From positions 1-5,846 of the forward strand of contig CAISOG010000071.1 of NCBI GenBank assembly GCA_903887035.1: a DNA stretch of 5,846 nucleotides. The letters are read 5' to 3'. The stretch comes from an uncultured Holosporaceae bacterium (GTDB taxonomy: Bacteria; Pseudomonadota; Alphaproteobacteria; CAISOG01). The notes below the pieces were generated by a model. That model was given only the letters and a program-made list of their open reading frames with translations, searched no databases and was not told where the DNA came from. Every line of letters starts with the position of its first letter. The first letter of the stretch is position 1. Shown here piece by piece: positions 1 to 5,846 of this stretch. A program made the translations under genes and the position numbers.

Positions 1-261
1 GCCGACTTTCCCAATGTGGATGGGTTGTCACCCGGACAAAATGGGGTGTTTGATCAAACCATAGATTCTGGACAAGTCGATTTAAAGGTTAATGGCATCA
101 ATGGCGTTGGAACCGTTCTGCCCTCAGCCTTAGAGCAGTCGACGGTTGATGTGGCTCAGGAGTTTTCCAACTTAATTATCACGGAGAAGGCTTATAACGC
201 CAACACTAAGGTCATCAAAACCTCCGACGACATGCTAAGGGAGCTGCTGCAGGTCATTTAA
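1..261 (+). CDS. flgE: Flagellar hook protein FlgE, C-terminal part (5' end outside window)
   Basis: FlgE polymerises outside the cell into the flagellar hook, the flexible joint between rod and filament. Only the last 86 residues are present, and the frame is open to base 1, so the true start lies upstream; the GTG at base 16 is just an internal valine codon. The C-terminus has the conserved helical signature of the hook/rod family. It reads SALEQSTVDVAQEF, then NLIITEKAYNANTKVI, then a TSDDMLRELL ending, corresponding to the usual ALEQSNVDLA-EF, QRAYxANSKVI and TADEMLQELL. The LEQS and ELL wording fits FlgE better than the rod proteins FlgF or FlgG, which usually read LExSNV and lack ELL. 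The coding sequence is clearly less GC-rich (about 48% over bases 1-240) than the genes that follow, possibly reflecting high expression and different codon choice. A terminator follows closely, so this is the last gene of its transcript. A related hook-family protein remains a minor alternative. Confidence 0.82.
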   Translation, partial: ADFPNVDGLSPGQNGVFDQTIDSGQVDLKVNGINGVGTVLPSALEQSTVDVAQEFSNLIITEKAYNANTKVIKTSDDMLRELLQVI

Positions 262-278
262 CGGCGCCATAAAAAAAT

Positions 279-296
279 CTAGCCAGGATAGGCTAG
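279..296. repeat. Small inverted repeat next to an A-tract
   Basis: CTAGCC (279-284) and GGCTAG (291-296) are perfect inverted repeats around the six-base loop AGGATA. A run of seven A lies just to the left (271-277). Read on the minus strand this is a short hairpin followed by A and seven T, which resembles a weak intrinsic terminator facing the flgE end. No minus-strand gene here needs it. On the plus strand it lies between the flgE stop and the stronger terminator and may only shape the 3' end of the transcript. The six-pair stem is short, so its function is uncertain. Confidence 0.4.
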
Positions 297-308
297 GCTG
301 GACATTCG

Positions 309-347
309 AACGGTCTTGTTTCAAACTTTGGGGCAAGACCGTTTTTT
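309..347 (+). terminator. Rho-independent terminator after flgE
   Basis: AACGGTCTTG (309-318) pairs perfectly with CAAGACCGTT (334-343), giving a ten-base-pair stem with a 15-base loop. The distal arm runs directly into a T-run (342-347). It lies 48 bases past the flgE stop and 42 bases before the next start codon. It should end the flagellar transcript and separate it from the tsaE-amgK-murU-addB unit, which would then need its own promoter or read-through. The loop is longer than typical, but the stem and T-tract are clear. Confidence 0.85.
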
Positions 348-362
348 GTGCTAACCGCCCTA

Positions 363-370
363 CCCCCCCC
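363..370. repeat. Eight-C homopolymer in the leader of the tsaE-amgK gene
   Basis: Eight consecutive C lie 18 bases upstream of the ATG at 389, followed by TATC. The leader between the terminator and the start is pyrimidine-rich and holds no recognisable Shine-Dalgarno sequence. The identical 12-base string (C8 then TATC) recurs at 2767-2778 inside addB. Runs of this length are prone to slippage. Whether this one influences expression cannot be told from the sequence. Confidence 0.6.
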
Positions 371-388
371 TATCTCCCCTGGCCCATC

Positions 389-1984
389 ATGTACCCAACC
401 CTTTACGCCCGCTATGTTGACCTTTCCCAGCTTGAAGGGTTGGCCAGGGGGCTGGCTAGGCTTTGTGGCCAGGGGGCGGTTATCACGCTAAGCGGGGAAT
501 TGGGTGCTGGCAAAACCACTTTTGCCCGCGTATTTTTGCAAAGCCTGGATGACAGCCTGACCGATATCCCAAGCCCCAGTTTCACCCTGGTGCAACAGTA
601 TGATACGCCGCAGGCCGAATGGTTGCATGCCGATTTGTACCGCCTGACCACCAGGGATCAAGCCATCGGCCTTGGATTGGTTGAGCAGTTGGTGGATAAG
701 GGGCTGTTGTTGGAATGGCCAGACCTGCTGACCGATGATTTGCCCGCCAACCGCCTAGCCATAACCCTGAATTTTGCCGATGACGCCCTAACATTGCGGC
801 ATCTTGAGCTGCAACTGCATGGCAATTACGAAAAGCTGTTTAACGATTTGGTTCGCCTTATTCAACAGACCTGCCCCCAACATAGTCCCACCCAACGCCC
901 GCAACAGATGCAACAGTTTCTGCAGCAGCATGGTTGGCAGGATGCCCGCACCGAATCGATGAGCGATGATGCATCCTTCCGCCGCTACAACAGGCTGTTT
1001 CAAGGGTCACAGAGCGTGCTGCTGATGGATTCGCCGCCGCCGATGGAATATGTTTGGAAATTTACCCAGGTTGCACAACTGTTGCAAAAAACGGGCTTAA
1101 CCGTGCCCGCCATTCATGCTGTCGACGATTGCCATGGCCTGCTGCTGGAGCAGGATTTTGGCGATCTAACCGCCACCCGCTTTGTTCAACAGGGCATGGC
1201 GGATGATGCGCACACGCCGCGGGGGGCAGCCGCCAATACGACGGAGCAACGATTGGCGCAGGTTCTATCCCTGGGCGTCCAAGCCCTTATCCATCTGCAT
1301 CAATGCTGGCTGGCGACCAGTAACCCGCCACTGACCAGTGAGGATAAGGCCGCCATCCCCCCCTATTGCGGCTATCGCATGCTAAGCGATGTTCAAATCT
1401 TCCTCGATTGGTATTTGCCCGCCGCTGGCCTACCGCCCGCCGATGCGGAGTGTCAACGGCTGTGGCATCAGGCCTGGACAGCGGTGATAGCGCAGCAGCA
1501 TTGCGTGCCAGAGGTGATGATTTTGCGCGATTACCGCCTGGACAACCTGATGATTCTGCCTAAGGCTGGGCAGAATCAGTTGAGCTTAGAAAGCCTGGGG
1601 CTATTGGATTTTCAGGATGCGATGACCGCCCCGCTGACCTATGACCTTATCTCACTGCTTGAGGATGCCCGCCAGGACTTTCCGCCCGATGTGGTAGCGC
1701 GGCAGTTGCAGGCCTATCTGGCCGCCTTTCCCGATATTTCCCGTGCCGATTTCGATCAATCCTGGGCAACAGTAGCTGCTGTGCGGCACACCCGCATTTT
1801 GGGCGTGTTTGCACGGCTGTGGCGGCGCGACGATAAGCCCGTCTATCTCGTCCACCTGCCCCGCGTTTGGCGCCAACTGAGCCAGGCACTGGCGCACCCC
1901 GCCAACGCCCCGCTGGCGGCCTGGTTTGACCGCTATGTGCCGATTGGATGCCGCCAGCTGTCCGCCAACGCGGCGGCGGCGTAA
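389..1984 (+). CDS. Bifunctional TsaE ATPase / AmgK-type amino-sugar kinase fusion
   Basis: This 531-residue protein is a two-domain fusion. Residues about 1-145 are TsaE, the ATPase working with TsaB and TsaD to make t6A37 in ANN-decoding tRNAs. Visible motifs are the P-loop GELGAGKT (36-43, Lys42), SPSFTLVQQY (62-71), HADLYR (80-85) and LEWP (108-111). Residues about 170-520 are an aminoglycoside-phosphotransferase-like kinase resembling AmgK, which phosphorylates MurNAc/GlcNAc at C1 for recycling to UDP-MurNAc. Its motifs are SDDASFRRY (192-200), LMDSPPP (212-218), the catalytic loop LRDYRLDNL (379-387, Asp381, Asn386), the metal-binding LDFQD (406-410) and VRHTRILGVFARL near the C-terminus. 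The usual HxD histidine is Leu379, which I recall as common in alphaproteobacterial members. A short extra stretch lies around 270-290. ATG 389 puts the P-loop at the normal distance for TsaE; no Shine-Dalgarno is visible. There is no stop between the domains. ATG 908 (Met174) would suit an AmgK-only product, but nothing supports its use. murU follows after seven bases, which supports the kinase role. Such fusions are annotated in other alphaproteobacteria. Confidence 0.9.
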   Translation: MYPTLYARYVDLSQLEGLARGLARLCGQGAVITLSGELGAGKTTFARVFLQSLDDSLTDIPSPSFTLVQQYDTPQAEWLHADLYRLTTRDQAIGLGLVEQLVDKGLLLEWPDLLTDDLPANRLAITLNFADDALTLRHLELQLHGNYEKLFNDLVRLIQQTCPQHSPTQRPQQMQQFLQQHGWQDARTESMSDDASFRRYNRLFQGSQSVLLMDSPPPMEYVWKFTQVAQLLQKTGLTVPAIHAVDDCHGLLLEQDFGDLTATRFVQQGMADDAHTPRGAAANTTEQRLAQVLSLGVQALIHLHQCWLATSNPPLTSEDKAAIPPYCGYRMLSDVQIFLDWYLPAAGLPPADAECQRLWHQAWTAVIAQQHCVPEVMILRDYRLDNLMILPKAGQNQLSLESLGLLDFQDAMTAPLTYDLISLLEDARQDFPPDVVARQLQAYLAAFPDISRADFDQSWATVAAVRHTRILGVFARLWRRDDKPVYLVHLPRVWRQLSQALAHPANAPLAAWFDRYVPIGCRQLSANAAAA

Positions 1985-1991
1985 CCCACCC

Positions 1992-2738
1992 ATGCAGCCC
2001 CCCATCCAACAGGCGATGATTTTAACCGCGGGGTTAGGCACGCGCATGCGGCCACTGACCAACACTTGCCCCAAACCGCTGTTGCCCCTTAACGGCCTGC
2101 CGCTGCTGGATTATTCGGTACAGCTGCTACAACAGGCGGGCATTCGTCATATCGGGCTCAACAGCCACCATTTGGCGGAACAGATTGAGGCCTGGTTACA
2201 GGGGGCGCGGGCACGTTATCCCGATATTCGTTTTGATTTAAGCTATGAGCCGCAGTTGTTGGATTCTGGCGGCGGCCTTCGCCAGGCACTCGATTCGCTT
2301 GGCTTTGACTGGGATAGCCCCCTGTTCGTGCTGAATGCCGACAACCTGTGGCATGATTTTGATCAGCATCCCTGCCACACCCTGGCGCAGGCCTGGCGGG
2401 ATAGCATGTCGGTGCTGCTGCTGACCGCTGACCGCCAAACCGCCCAGCATTTGCAGGAGTCGGCCAGCTTTTCCCGCAACGATGATGACCAGCTGACCTA
2501 TCATCCCGCCGACACGCCGCAGCCTGCCGAGCCCTGGTACTACGCCAGCATGCATTTGGTGAACCCGATGGCCTTGCGCGATTATCCGATTGCGCCCTTT
2601 GGCCTGTTCAGGGATTTTTGGCTGCCTGAGGCCGCCAAGGGGCGGTTGTTCGGCGCCCCCTACTTAGGCAGCTGGTCGCACATTTCGACCCCCACTGACC
2701 TAAGCCGTACCGAGCAATTGTTGGCGCGCCAAGCATGA
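1992..2738 (+). CDS. murU: N-acetylmuramate alpha-1-phosphate uridylyltransferase MurU (nucleotidyltransferase)
   Basis: MurU is a cytoplasmic sugar-1-phosphate nucleotidyltransferase. It joins UTP and MurNAc-1-phosphate to give UDP-MurNAc, bypassing de novo MurA/MurB synthesis in peptidoglycan recycling. The 248 residues match the compact family length. The nucleotide-binding signature TAGLGTRMRPLT is at 12-23, followed by Lys28 in CPKPLLPL, LLDSGGGLR (89-97), the NADN metal-binding segment (115-118, Asp117) and WSHISTPTDL (228-237). The last motif has His230 where the bacterial RmlA-like pattern usually has Asp (WVDVGT); I recall His as usual in alphaproteobacterial homologues. I chose ATG 1992 because it lies seven bases after the previous stop and leaves a short N-terminus. 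A TTG at 1926 would add 22 Arg/Pro-rich residues inside the upstream gene and is unlikely; ATG 2016 (Met9) is possible but very tight. The gene lies between the AmgK domain and addB and overlaps addB by four bases. Pathway assignment rests on homology plus adjacency; another sugar nucleotidyltransferase is less likely. Confidence 0.88.
   Translation: MQPPIQQAMILTAGLGTRMRPLTNTCPKPLLPLNGLPLLDYSVQLLQQAGIRHIGLNSHHLAEQIEAWLQGARARYPDIRFDLSYEPQLLDSGGGLRQALDSLGFDWDSPLFVLNADNLWHDFDQHPCHTLAQAWRDSMSVLLLTADRQTAQHLQESASFSRNDDDQLTYHPADTPQPAEPWYYASMHLVNPMALRDYPIAPFGLFRDFWLPEAAKGRLFGAPYLGSWSHISTPTDLSRTEQLLARQA
2735..2738 (+). promoter_or_regulatory. ATGA stop/start overlap coupling murU and addB
   Basis: The addB ATG (2735-2737) overlaps the murU stop TGA (2736-2738). 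This is the classic arrangement for translational coupling by re-initiation. No strong Shine-Dalgarno sits upstream (GGCGCGCCAAGC), which fits dependence on murU translation. A second in-frame ATG directly follows at 2738 and could equally be used. Confidence 0.7.
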
Positions 2739-5700
2739 TGGGCTTTTTCCAGCTGCCCTTTGGTTGCCCCCCCCTATCCCTGTTGGCGCACAGGCTGGCC
2801 GCGCAAAATCTTAGCAGCGATGCCTTAAGCAGGGCGCAGATTTGGTTGCCGACGGAGCGTGCCCGCCGCAGCCTGATTCACCAGCTGCAAAAACTAAACC
2901 TCCCTGCCGTGCCCGACATTCGCCTTATCCAGCCCATCCTTAACCCGCTAAACGATACGGCCATCGATTCCCCCACGACGGATGAGCCAAAGCCACAGGC
3001 GCCGCCGCCGTTGATAGCGCAACTGGCCACCGCCAACTGGCTGATGAATCGTAACCTTGAGCTTGGCGGCGGTGCGGGGCATGAGCGCAGCTGGACAGCC
3101 GCCCTGTGTATCGCCAAACAATTGTTGCAGCTGCATCACCAACTGCTTGGCCATGACATCGATTGGCATCAGGTGCTTGAGGCGGATCCCTCAGCCTGGT
3201 CAGAGCAGGCGATGATCGGTCAACAACTGTTGCAGGATTGGCAGGATTGGTGGCCAGGCTGGTTAGGGCAGCATGGCTACACCGCCGCCAAAGCCGCCCA
3301 ACAAGACGAGCTGACTGCCCTGCAGGCCGCCTGGCAACGCACCAACCCGCCGATTATTTGGATGCTGGGGGCTGATGGCGCCCTACCGCTGGATCAACAG
3401 TTGATGCGGCTGGTGGCGATGCAGCCGCAGGGGGCGGTGCTGTTGCCCGCCATGCCCGACTATAATGCGATGGAGGTGGCGCAGCTGGCCACATCGCCGC
3501 GCCACCCGCATGGTCAATTGATGGCGTTTCTTCACAGCCTAGGGGGCATAAGCTGGCCATTGCGCCGTTGGCCAGCGGTGGATGCAGCCAATACGATTCC
3601 CCCCCAACTTGCTGGCACGATGCCGCCGCCTGGCCGTCAACAGCTGGTGCAACAGTGGTTTGCGCAGCCCAACCGTGGCGGTATCGAACCGCATGCCGCC
3701 AGCCTCAGCACCGATAGCATCACAGAAAATTTCAGCGTTCAGCCCTGCCAAAATCAGCATCAGGAGGCGCAGCTGATAGCCCTAGCCATGCGCCGCGCCC
3801 TTGATAATTCCAGTGACATTCCCGATTACAAAGCCGCCCTGATTACCCCCGATCGCCAATTGGCGAAGCAGGTCGCGGCCGCGCTTAAGCGATGGAACAT
3901 CGTGGTCGACGATTCGGCGGGGCAACCGCTGATCCAAACGCCCCTTGGCCGCCTGGCCGCCCTTAGCCTGACGGTGATGCAGCCGCAGGTTGAGGCCACC
4001 GCCGTCTTAGCCCTGCTGTATCACCCGCTATGCAGCCTGGGGATGCCACCCGCCACGCTGCGCGCCATTGCCAGAACGCTGGATGCGGCCTGGCGCGGTT
4101 TGCCGATTACGCCCAGCTATACTGGCTTAATCACCCGCTGGAAAATAGCGGGGGTGTTGGATGATGAAATTTGGGGCAATGAGAGCGACAGCAACGATGA
4201 AAGCGACAATGCCGCCGCCAAGACTGCCCAAAATGCTGCCCAAATTGACCAGCTGCTGACCATGATGCAAGACTGGCAGCAGGAAAAACCGAGGGATCAT
4301 GCCATGCTGGCCGATTGGCTGGAATGGCATCGGCGCTGGCTTGACCACTGTCTGACGCGGCAACCGTGCGATGTTGGCGATGATACCCCCCATCTCCAGA
4401 CGCCCCACCCCAACAACCCCCTGTCCAATACCAGCGAGGCCGCGCAGCACAGCCATCATGCGATTGCTGGGCAACAGCTGAACCAGATCTGGCAACAGTT
4501 GACAGAGGCGAGTCCGCATTTAGGCCTGCTAAGCCTGCAAGAGTATCACCATCTGCTGACCGAACAGCTGGCCATGATGGCCGTACGCCAACCTGTTGGC
4601 CAACATCCCCGCCTGGCGATTTGGGGCGTGTTGGAGGGGCGGTTGCAACAACCCGACCTGTTGATTCTGGGCGGGTTGAATGAGGGGGTATGGCCAAGCC
4701 CGCCGCCAAGCAACCCATGGCTGCCCAACGTCATTCGCCACGCCATTGGCTTGCCGGATGAGGCGGGGGGGGCGGGCACAGCGGCCTATGACTTTATCCA
4801 AAATTTGCAGGCGCCCAACCTGCTGCTGACCTTTTCGCACAGCCGCGATGGCCAACCCGCCGCCCCGTGCCGATGGCTGATTAAGCTTAGGGCGATGTTG
4901 ACCAAACGATCCTGGCAAGATTCGGCCGATAATGGCGGCAACAACATTGGCCAAACCCTGCCCGACTGGGAGACCCTGTTGCCCCCCTATCTGCCGTTGC
5001 AACAGCTGGAAGCCCTGGATAGCCCGTCCCCATCCCTGGTGGCCGCCGCCGCCCCGCTGTCGGCCGTGCCCGCGCCCAACCCCGACCCCGCGCTGCGCCC
5101 ACGCCAACTAAGCGCCAGTCAGCTTCAACAGCTGATGACCGACCCCTATAGCTTTTACGCCGCCACCATGCTGCGCCTTAAACCACGGCCAAGCTTTGAT
5201 GATGGCGCTGAGGTGCCGCGCAACCTTGGCAACCTGCTGCATCACAATTTGGAGCTGTTCAGCCTGCGACACGGCACCGATTGGCCACAGGATGCGCCCC
5301 AACAATTGCTGAACCAACTGCACGACACCCTGGGGCTGTTGGCGGACAATCCGATGATGGCCTATCACTGGCAACGGCTGACCGACGCGGTCAATTGGTT
5401 GGATAGGCAGGAGCGGCAGCATCGAAACCAAACCACCCCCCTGGTCAAAGTGCTGGTCGAAAAAACGGCCAAGGCCACCATGACCCTGAACGGGCACAGC
5501 ATCCAACTGCGCGCGCGGGCGGATCGGATTGATGTGGACAGCACGGGGGGTGTGACCCTGTTGGATTACAAAACGGGATCTTTTCCAAAGCCCGACAGGA
5601 TTCAACGCGGACTAGCCCTGCAATTAACCCTTGAGGCCTGGTTGTTGGATCAGGGGGGCTTTGGCAAGGAATTGGCCAACACCCACCTGGTCGATTGCCA

Positions 5701-5821
5701 GATTTGGCGGCTGAATGGGGGTGAACAGGGCGGCGCAGATTTGTCTTATGCCGCCTCTAAAATCAAAGATTTACAGGGGCTTGATTGCCGATTTTTCGGA
5801 GGGCGCCGCCAATTTGCTTAG
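2735..5821 (+). CDS. addB: Double-strand break repair protein AddB, alphaproteobacterial type; C-terminus probably frameshifted
   Basis: AddB partners AddA in the helicase-nuclease that resects double-strand breaks and loads recombination proteins, the functional counterpart of RecBCD. The 1028-residue frame begins FQLPFGCPPLSLLAHRL, followed by the LPTERARRSL segment, with no canonical Walker A motif, so helicase power should come from AddA. The central hallmark HPRLAIWGVLEGRLQ leads into LLILGGLNEGVWP (642-654). The C-terminal RecB-type nuclease domain shows LSASQLQQLMTDPYSFYA, the GNLLHH helix (His836), ARADRID (929-933, Asp930 and Asp933), LDYKTG (943-948, Asp944 and Lys946) and QLTLEA (963-968). 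These look intact, so nuclease activity is plausible. No Cys cluster like that of the Firmicute iron-sulfur AddB is seen. An acidic, Asn/Ser/Ala-rich stretch lies near residues 478-500. Homopolymers C8 (2767-2774) and G8 (4765-4772) occur in the frame. The final 14 or so residues after GGGG 5776-5779 (LDCRFFGGRRQFA) do not resemble the family. The family-like tail is in another frame, so the stop at 5821 is suspect. Confidence 0.9.
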   Translation: MMGFFQLPFGCPPLSLLAHRLAAQNLSSDALSRAQIWLPTERARRSLIHQLQKLNLPAVPDIRLIQPILNPLNDTAIDSPTTDEPKPQAPPPLIAQLATANWLMNRNLELGGGAGHERSWTAALCIAKQLLQLHHQLLGHDIDWHQVLEADPSAWSEQAMIGQQLLQDWQDWWPGWLGQHGYTAAKAAQQDELTALQAAWQRTNPPIIWMLGADGALPLDQQLMRLVAMQPQGAVLLPAMPDYNAMEVAQLATSPRHPHGQLMAFLHSLGGISWPLRRWPAVDAANTIPPQLAGTMPPPGRQQLVQQWFAQPNRGGIEPHAASLSTDSITENFSVQPCQNQHQEAQLIALAMRRALDNSSDIPDYKAALITPDRQLAKQVAAALKRWNIVVDDSAGQPLIQTPLGRLAALSLTVMQPQVEATAVLALLYHPLCSLGMPPATLRAIARTLDAAWRGLPITPSYTGLITRWKIAGVLDDEIWGNESDSNDESDNAAAKTAQNAAQIDQLLTMMQDWQQEKPRDHAMLADWLEWHRRWLDHCLTRQPCDVGDDTPHLQTPHPNNPLSNTSEAAQHSHHAIAGQQLNQIWQQLTEASPHLGLLSLQEYHHLLTEQLAMMAVRQPVGQHPRLAIWGVLEGRLQQPDLLILGGLNEGVWPSPPPSNPWLPNVIRHAIGLPDEAGGAGTAAYDFIQNLQAPNLLLTFSHSRDGQPAAPCRWLIKLRAMLTKRSWQDSADNGGNNIGQTLPDWETLLPPYLPLQQLEALDSPSPSLVAAAAPLSAVPAPNPDPALRPRQLSASQLQQLMTDPYSFYAATMLRLKPRPSFDDGAEVPRNLGNLLHHNLELFSLRHGTDWPQDAPQQLLNQLHDTLGLLADNPMMAYHWQRLTDAVNWLDRQERQHRNQTTPLVKVLVEKTAKATMTLNGHSIQLRARADRIDVDSTGGVTLLDYKTGSFPKPDRIQRGLALQLTLEAWLLDQGGFGKELANTHLVDCQIWRLNGGEQGGADLSYAASKIKDLQGLDCRFFGGRRQFA
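2767..2774. repeat. Eight-C homopolymer at the start of addB
   Basis: This C8 run covers codons 11-14 of addB (Cys-Pro-Pro-Leu). A one-base slip here would shift the frame within the first 14 codons and abolish AddB. The 12 bases 2767-2778 are identical to 363-374 upstream of the tsaE-amgK gene. The genes favour CCC for proline, which explains much of the C-richness, though not the absence of selection against such a long run. Confidence 0.6.
4765..4772. repeat. Eight-G homopolymer within addB
   Basis: Eight consecutive G encode part of Ala-Gly-Gly-Ala (677-680), just after the LNEGVWP region. Family-like sequence continues in the same frame on both sides (IGLPDE before, TAAYDF after), so the run is in frame as given. 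It is a likely site for slippage or sequencing error. Confidence 0.6.
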
Positions 5822-5846
5822 CCACCTGTTGCTATCCCCCACCCCC
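5778..5846 (+). other. Displaced C-terminal coding segment of addB in the next frame, open to the window end
   Basis: Read from 5778 in the frame one base ahead of addB, this segment gives GLIADFSEGAANLL then SHLLLSPTP, with no stop to the last base. It joins naturally to the in-frame addB residues YAASKIKDLQ. Alphaproteobacterial AddB proteins typically end with an Ala-rich helix of the form L-x-x-LI-x-x-F, then a Pro-Tyr-x-Ser-Arg-Pro-like tail, and this segment follows that pattern. Deleting a single G from the run 5776-5779 would join the two pieces. I infer that this is the true AddB tail and that it continues beyond the window. Confidence 0.7.

Noticed and set aside
348..388. Promoter for the tsaE-amgK-murU-addB operon
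   Set aside because: The gap after the terminator is only 41 bases, pyrimidine-rich, with no -35/-10 pair I can defend. A promoter may be there or upstream of the terminator, but the sequence does not show it.
1926..1991. Upstream TTG start that would lengthen MurU by 22 residues
   Set aside because: The extension overlaps the end of the upstream gene, is Arg/Pro-rich and unlike the family. ATG 1992 fits MurU length and operon spacing.
3233..3250. Perfect 9-base tandem repeat CAGGATTGG
   Set aside because: Two copies only, in frame, encoding a Gln-Asp-Trp repeat within the Q/W-rich N-terminal region of addB; nothing suggests function beyond coding.
4184..4225. Acidic Ser/Asn/Asp stretch in AddB as a possible inserted domain
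   Set aside because: It is short, low in complexity and in frame, located between conserved blocks where AddB proteins vary; a linker is the simpler explanation.
4529..5605. Long open frames on the minus strand opposite addB (4529-5107 and 5108-5605), and others at 4131-4718 and 1647-2074
   Set aside because: They are antisense to well-recognised genes, low in complexity (rich in Gly, Gln, Arg, Pro), have no recognisable domains, and arise from the high G+C and codon pattern of the plus-strand genes.
1..5846. Mobile elements, CRISPR arrays, tRNA genes, defence systems
   Set aside because: No transposase or integrase, no regularly spaced direct repeats, no tRNA-like cloverleaf and no defence-gene motifs were seen. 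AddB is a housekeeping repair subunit in its usual neighbourhood.

Overview
The window looks like chromosomal DNA from an alphaproteobacterium. The order tsaE-amgK-murU-addB is the familiar alphaproteobacterial neighbourhood, in which addA normally comes next. AddB is also of the alphaproteobacterial type: its N-terminus has no obvious Walker A motif and its C-terminus carries a RecB-like nuclease domain. All recognised genes are on the plus strand. I see no mobile element, tRNA, rRNA or CRISPR array.

Layout. (1) Bases 1-261 are the 3' end of a flagellar hook protein gene, flgE, entering from the left. (2) Bases 262-388 are a short intergenic region with a small hairpin beside an A-tract, a strong intrinsic terminator (309-347) that closes the flagellar unit, and a run of eight C. 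(3) Bases 389-1984 are one long gene fusing TsaE, the ATPase of tRNA t6A synthesis, to an AmgK-type MurNAc/GlcNAc 1-kinase. (4) Bases 1992-2738 are murU, the matching uridylyltransferase of the cell-wall recycling bypass. (5) addB starts inside the murU stop codon (ATGA overlap) and reads to a stop at 5821.

The fusion gene and murU supply two consecutive steps of peptidoglycan recycling: sugar to sugar 1-phosphate to UDP-sugar. The TsaE domain serves tRNA modification, and AddB belongs to double-strand-break repair. Gaps of seven bases or less and the ATGA overlap indicate one operon, probably continuing to addA.

The observation most worth checking is at the right edge. The in-frame end of addB degenerates after a GGGG run at 5776-5779. 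The frame reached by dropping one G restores a family-like AddB tail that stays open to the last base of the window. The stop at 5819-5821 is therefore probably the result of a one-base frameshift, either real or a sequencing error. The rest reads as ordinary core genome, and I found no convincing new biological system.
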